From assembly GCF_001304615.2 (NCBI RefSeq), contig NZ_CP032683.1:1-64000 (forward strand): DNA of 64,000 nt, written 5' to 3'. The notes below the pieces were generated by a model. It was given only the letters and a program-made list of their open reading frames with translations, searched no databases and was not told where the DNA came from. The first letter of the stretch is position 1; every line of letters starts with the position of its first letter. Shown here piece by piece: positions 62,301-64,000 of the stretch. The position numbers and the translations under genes are program-made. The stretch comes from Methanosarcina flavescens (GTDB lineage Archaea; Halobacteriota; Methanosarcinia; Methanosarcinales; Methanosarcinaceae).

Positions 62301-64000
62301 TTGCTGATACGTTAGATCTTGATCCGGATGAGGACTCAAATTATAAAGATACGGAAAGTATTCTTAATATGTGTAAGAGGAGTTTTCCCTCAAAATCACT
62401 TCTCTGGCACTATCGAAGTAGGCATGAATCTTTAATTGCAGTTTCTAATCATGAATTTTATGATAATCGCCTATACATTTATCCCTCTCCTATGCATGAT
62501 AGTGAAAATCTTGGATTAAAATTAATACATCTTCCTGAAACCGTATACGACAGAGGTAAAACCGGTACAAATCTTGGAGAGGCGCGTGCAGTTGCAGAAT
62601 CGGTTCTTGATCATTACAGGCGTTTTCCATCTAAAAGTATTGGCGTGGGGACTTTCAATACCAAACAACAGCAAGCGATAATAGAGCAAATAGATTTGCT
62701 CTTACGTCGGAACCCTGAAATAGAACAATTCTTCACAAATGAAAAAGGGGAGAATTTCTTTGTTAAAAACATTGAGACTATTCAGGGAGACGAAAGGGAT
62801 ATCATTTTCATAAGTATAGGTTTTGGGTTTGATTCATACCACAAGTTGTCCCGCAGTTTCGGCGCTCTTAATCAGGAAGGCGGAGAAAGAAGACTTAATG
62901 TTTTAATTAGCAGAGCACGTGAAAAGTGTATTGTTTTCTCGAATTTTACAGCAAAAGATCTAAATATTGATGGAAGTGCTTCAGTTGGTTTGAAAGCCCT
63001 AAAAACTTTTCTTGAATATGCAGAAACTAAAAATCTCAATCCAATATCTGGACCTGGCGAAGATAGCGATTCACCATTTGAGGATTCCGTGTACGAATTC
63101 CTGAGAGACAATGGATATGAAGTTCATAAACAGGTTGGATGTGCTGCCTATAGAATTGATCTTGCAATTGTAGATCAGCGTAATCATGGACGTTATCTCA
63201 TTGGAATTGAATGTGATGGTGCACAGTATCATTCTTCACCTGTTGCACGCGATCGTGATAGATTGCGCCAACAAAGATTGGAAGAACTTGGATGGAAAAT
63301 TTACAGGATATGGTCAACAGACTGGTATCGTCATCCAGTAGAAAGTGGGAAAAAGCTATTGGAAGCTATAGAAAACACAAAACTAAGCAAAATGGCTGAA
63401 AAAAGTAGTCAAAAAAATAATTCGGTGACTTATCAGGATAAGATCAGGAATAATGAGAAAACCAATGTGATCAATTGTTTTACATCGCAGAATGAAACAT
63501 TAGGAAAACCTCAAAATGAAATTCAAGAATATAAAATTTGTCCATTGACCGACATTTCAAAAGATTTTTCTGAATTATATGAGTTTCAATTAGAAGAAAT
63601 AATTACAAAGATTGTCAAGTTTGAGGGACCAATCCATTCAGATGAGCTAATTCAACGCATAAAAGTGCACTTTAGAATTGCACGTGTTGGAAACGTAATA
63701 AAAAACAAGATTCAAAGTGCAATTAAATCTGCGGAGAAATCAAAAAAGATATTAGTTAGAGATGATTTTCTTTGGCCAGATTTTGAACCTGATAGTTTAT
63801 TGAGAAAACGTTGCGGAGACACATCAGTAAAAATTGAGTGGATTTGTGATGAGGAAATAACTCAAGCTGTATTTTTTGTCCTTCATAACCAATATTCTAC
63901 TGCTCAGGAGGATCTCATAGTACAGACTGCACGATTCCTTGGGATTAAAGTTATACGAAAAAATGCTAAAGATAAAATCAACAATATAATTGAATCCTTA
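59318..64000 (+). CDS. Hhe-like defence protein: DUF4011, SF1 helicase, Vsr/REase-like nuclease, DUF3320 (3-prime end cut by the window)
   Basis: The frame opens at the ATG at 59318 and stays open to the window end (1,561 codons so far). The N-terminal ~290 residues (ELDLLRQNLLDLSLRNNLVNY, YLALGFLNW) match DUF4011. A superfamily 1 helicase follows: Walker A GPPGTGKSQT (323-332), FDEASQVKPEDA (Walker B, Asp957-Glu958), GDSRQLPPT, a late TIQGDERD and LISRAREKC. A nuclease domain of the Vsr/REase fold comes next (RIDLAI, IECDGAQYH ~1298-1306, WKIYRIWSTDWYRHP). A DUF3320-like segment ends the visible part (FEGPIHSDELIQRIKVHF). This architecture is that of the Hhe anti-phage system. It acts on DNA, alone as far as can be seen. 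Confidence 0.85.
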   Translation, partial: MANIEKELDLLRQNLLDLSLRNNLVNYRVSKSQTLPIIDEHPREIYNIFVLQEKSMKFLPAKNQDSNTLKTDSEAVDNADIKWAPIINEDEEPENYFDNYLNTPYEPEELEKRLFYIANKANSVFEEQGYPVLYLALGFLNWTESKDSNIIHKAPLILVPVELKRPGVGRKFTLKWTGDDIFTSITLQAKLAEQGVELPEFEMPDEKTGIDVYFQSVVNAISEKENWKVLSEISLDFFNFKKFVMYKDLDPAAWHGDLSPANHPLMEQIFNPKSDPRNLQSFSENDVDIKLSAKDTYHIMDADSSQIAVIEDVKAGKNLVVEGPPGTGKSQTIANIIAELLVQGKSVLFISEKMAALQVVKTRIDNTGLGDLCLEIHSNKAKKKEVLVELERTLNKPPIKPVNIDQEINKLEQLKSELNEYAKALHEPIGRRGISLYNLYGLREEVRLYFIKMSRSMPRIEFPNPNEWNNDQWDKAILTLEKLTSLLPSIKTVLFNPWRGCEPDDLLHSDIEEFNKLINETLRSITDIESSIKKIVNLTGADTPLSESQLIHLIDAAKIVVSMPQIDEEVLKNPEWNSTNKDAEELIAKLGKYQELNSIVQEKFKSSILEFDISSFKSLSSKFLKFLSPKYKRTKREIQSYYNSKPPSDDIKILEDLHYVSELRLTTEEFKSLQSKGKKFFGIYWNNEKTDPRSLEDLSKDIISFRKCVLKGTLSENACEVISKGSNREDLNLAINRIQQINAKLVDQQNSLFKLINPNFETVFGKSFDDVTFEDLTNKLNSWKYEKSSLILWSHFINHKKQCLHTVAAPLIHLIENDEIVAEDLVYAFKGNYVDSLMRIIFREKKFLPEFVKELQDNKINKFKEIDKRVIYLNRQRIAYEAYCHRPNLSSGASKDSEAGILLKEFTRKRGHLPIRKLMTKAGGLIQKIKPCFMMSPLSVAQYLDPSTTKFDVIIFDEASQVKPEDAIGALLRGNQAVVMGDSRQLPPTSFFDHVADTLDLDPDEDSNYKDTESILNMCKRSFPSKSLLWHYRSRHESLIAVSNHEFYDNRLYIYPSPMHDSENLGLKLIHLPETVYDRGKTGTNLGEARAVAESVLDHYRRFPSKSIGVGTFNTKQQQAIIEQIDLLLRRNPEIEQFFTNEKGENFFVKNIETIQGDERDIIFISIGFGFDSYHKLSRSFGALNQEGGERRLNVLISRAREKCIVFSNFTAKDLNIDGSASVGLKALKTFLEYAETKNLNPISGPGEDSDSPFEDSVYEFLRDNGYEVHKQVGCAAYRIDLAIVDQRNHGRYLIGIECDGAQYHSSPVARDRDRLRQQRLEELGWKIYRIWSTDWYRHPVESGKKLLEAIENTKLSKMAEKSSQKNNSVTYQDKIRNNEKTNVINCFTSQNETLGKPQNEIQEYKICPLTDISKDFSELYEFQLEEIITKIVKFEGPIHSDELIQRIKVHFRIARVGNVIKNKIQSAIKSAEKSKKILVRDDFLWPDFEPDSLLRKRCGDTSVKIEWICDEEITQAVFFVLHNQYSTAQEDLIVQTARFLGIKVIRKNAKDKINNIIESL

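Overview
The window looks like part of a Methanosarcina-type methanogenic archaeon chromosome. Methanogenesis and coenzyme genes (mch, an aksA-type homocitrate synthase) sit beside other archaeal genes: a type II GAPDH, a Taw2-like tRNA-wyosine enzyme, DUF2124, TATA boxes, and long AT-rich intergenic spacers. PKD-domain surface proteins and dispersed hairpin repeats add to this picture. No rRNA, tRNA, CRISPR array or complete insertion sequence was recognised.

Layout. 1-7.1 kb: a truncated membrane protein, taw2, small membrane proteins, a carboxymuconolactone-decarboxylase-like protein, DUF2124, mch and a U32 peptidase-family protein. 7.1-13.8 kb: a long spacer with two overlooked tiny ORFs and a 52-bp repeat, then two tandem DUF3160 lipoproteins. 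13.9-20.8 kb: core metabolism on the minus strand (aksA, nadK with an FBPase/IMPase, gap, cooT-like, DUF89). 21-30.5 kb: exported and surface proteins (a phosphatase/sulfatase-fold ectoenzyme, a beta-propeller/PKD protein, a PKD protein), acylphosphatase, small proteins, gene relics, and a three-gene operon of zinc ribbon, unknown protein and tocopherol-cyclase-like protein. 30.7-33.7 kb: a carbohydrate pair (GH130 and glycogen debranching enzyme).

33.7-47.7 kb is a duplicated accessory cassette. It holds two Cys-type sulfatases, one anaerobic sulfatase-maturating radical SAM enzyme (anSME), the relic of a second anSME, and a HAD phosphatase split by a frameshift. It also holds two LURP-one proteins, two AI-2E/PerM-family membrane proteins, a bile-acid-symporter-family transporter and a YqhA protein. 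Several transcription units share a recurring promoter/leader sequence, which suggests co-regulation. The anSME would convert the active-site cysteine of both sulfatases to formylglycine without oxygen, which fits a strict anaerobe.

47.7-56.4 kb: PepD-type dipeptidase, YbjQ-like protein, HEAT-repeat protein, ferritin-like protein and two tandem polytopic membrane proteins of unknown role. 56.4-64 kb is a small defence island. It has a TumE-type toxin-antitoxin pair, an MntA/HepT pair whose HepT toxin is broken (including a stop at the catalytic Arg), and a large DUF4011-helicase-nuclease-DUF3320 protein resembling the Hhe anti-phage system, which runs off the window end. Five diverged copies of a ~200-bp non-coding repeat separate these modules. 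The repeat family and the shared sulfatase-cassette leader are the two observations most likely to be undescribed.
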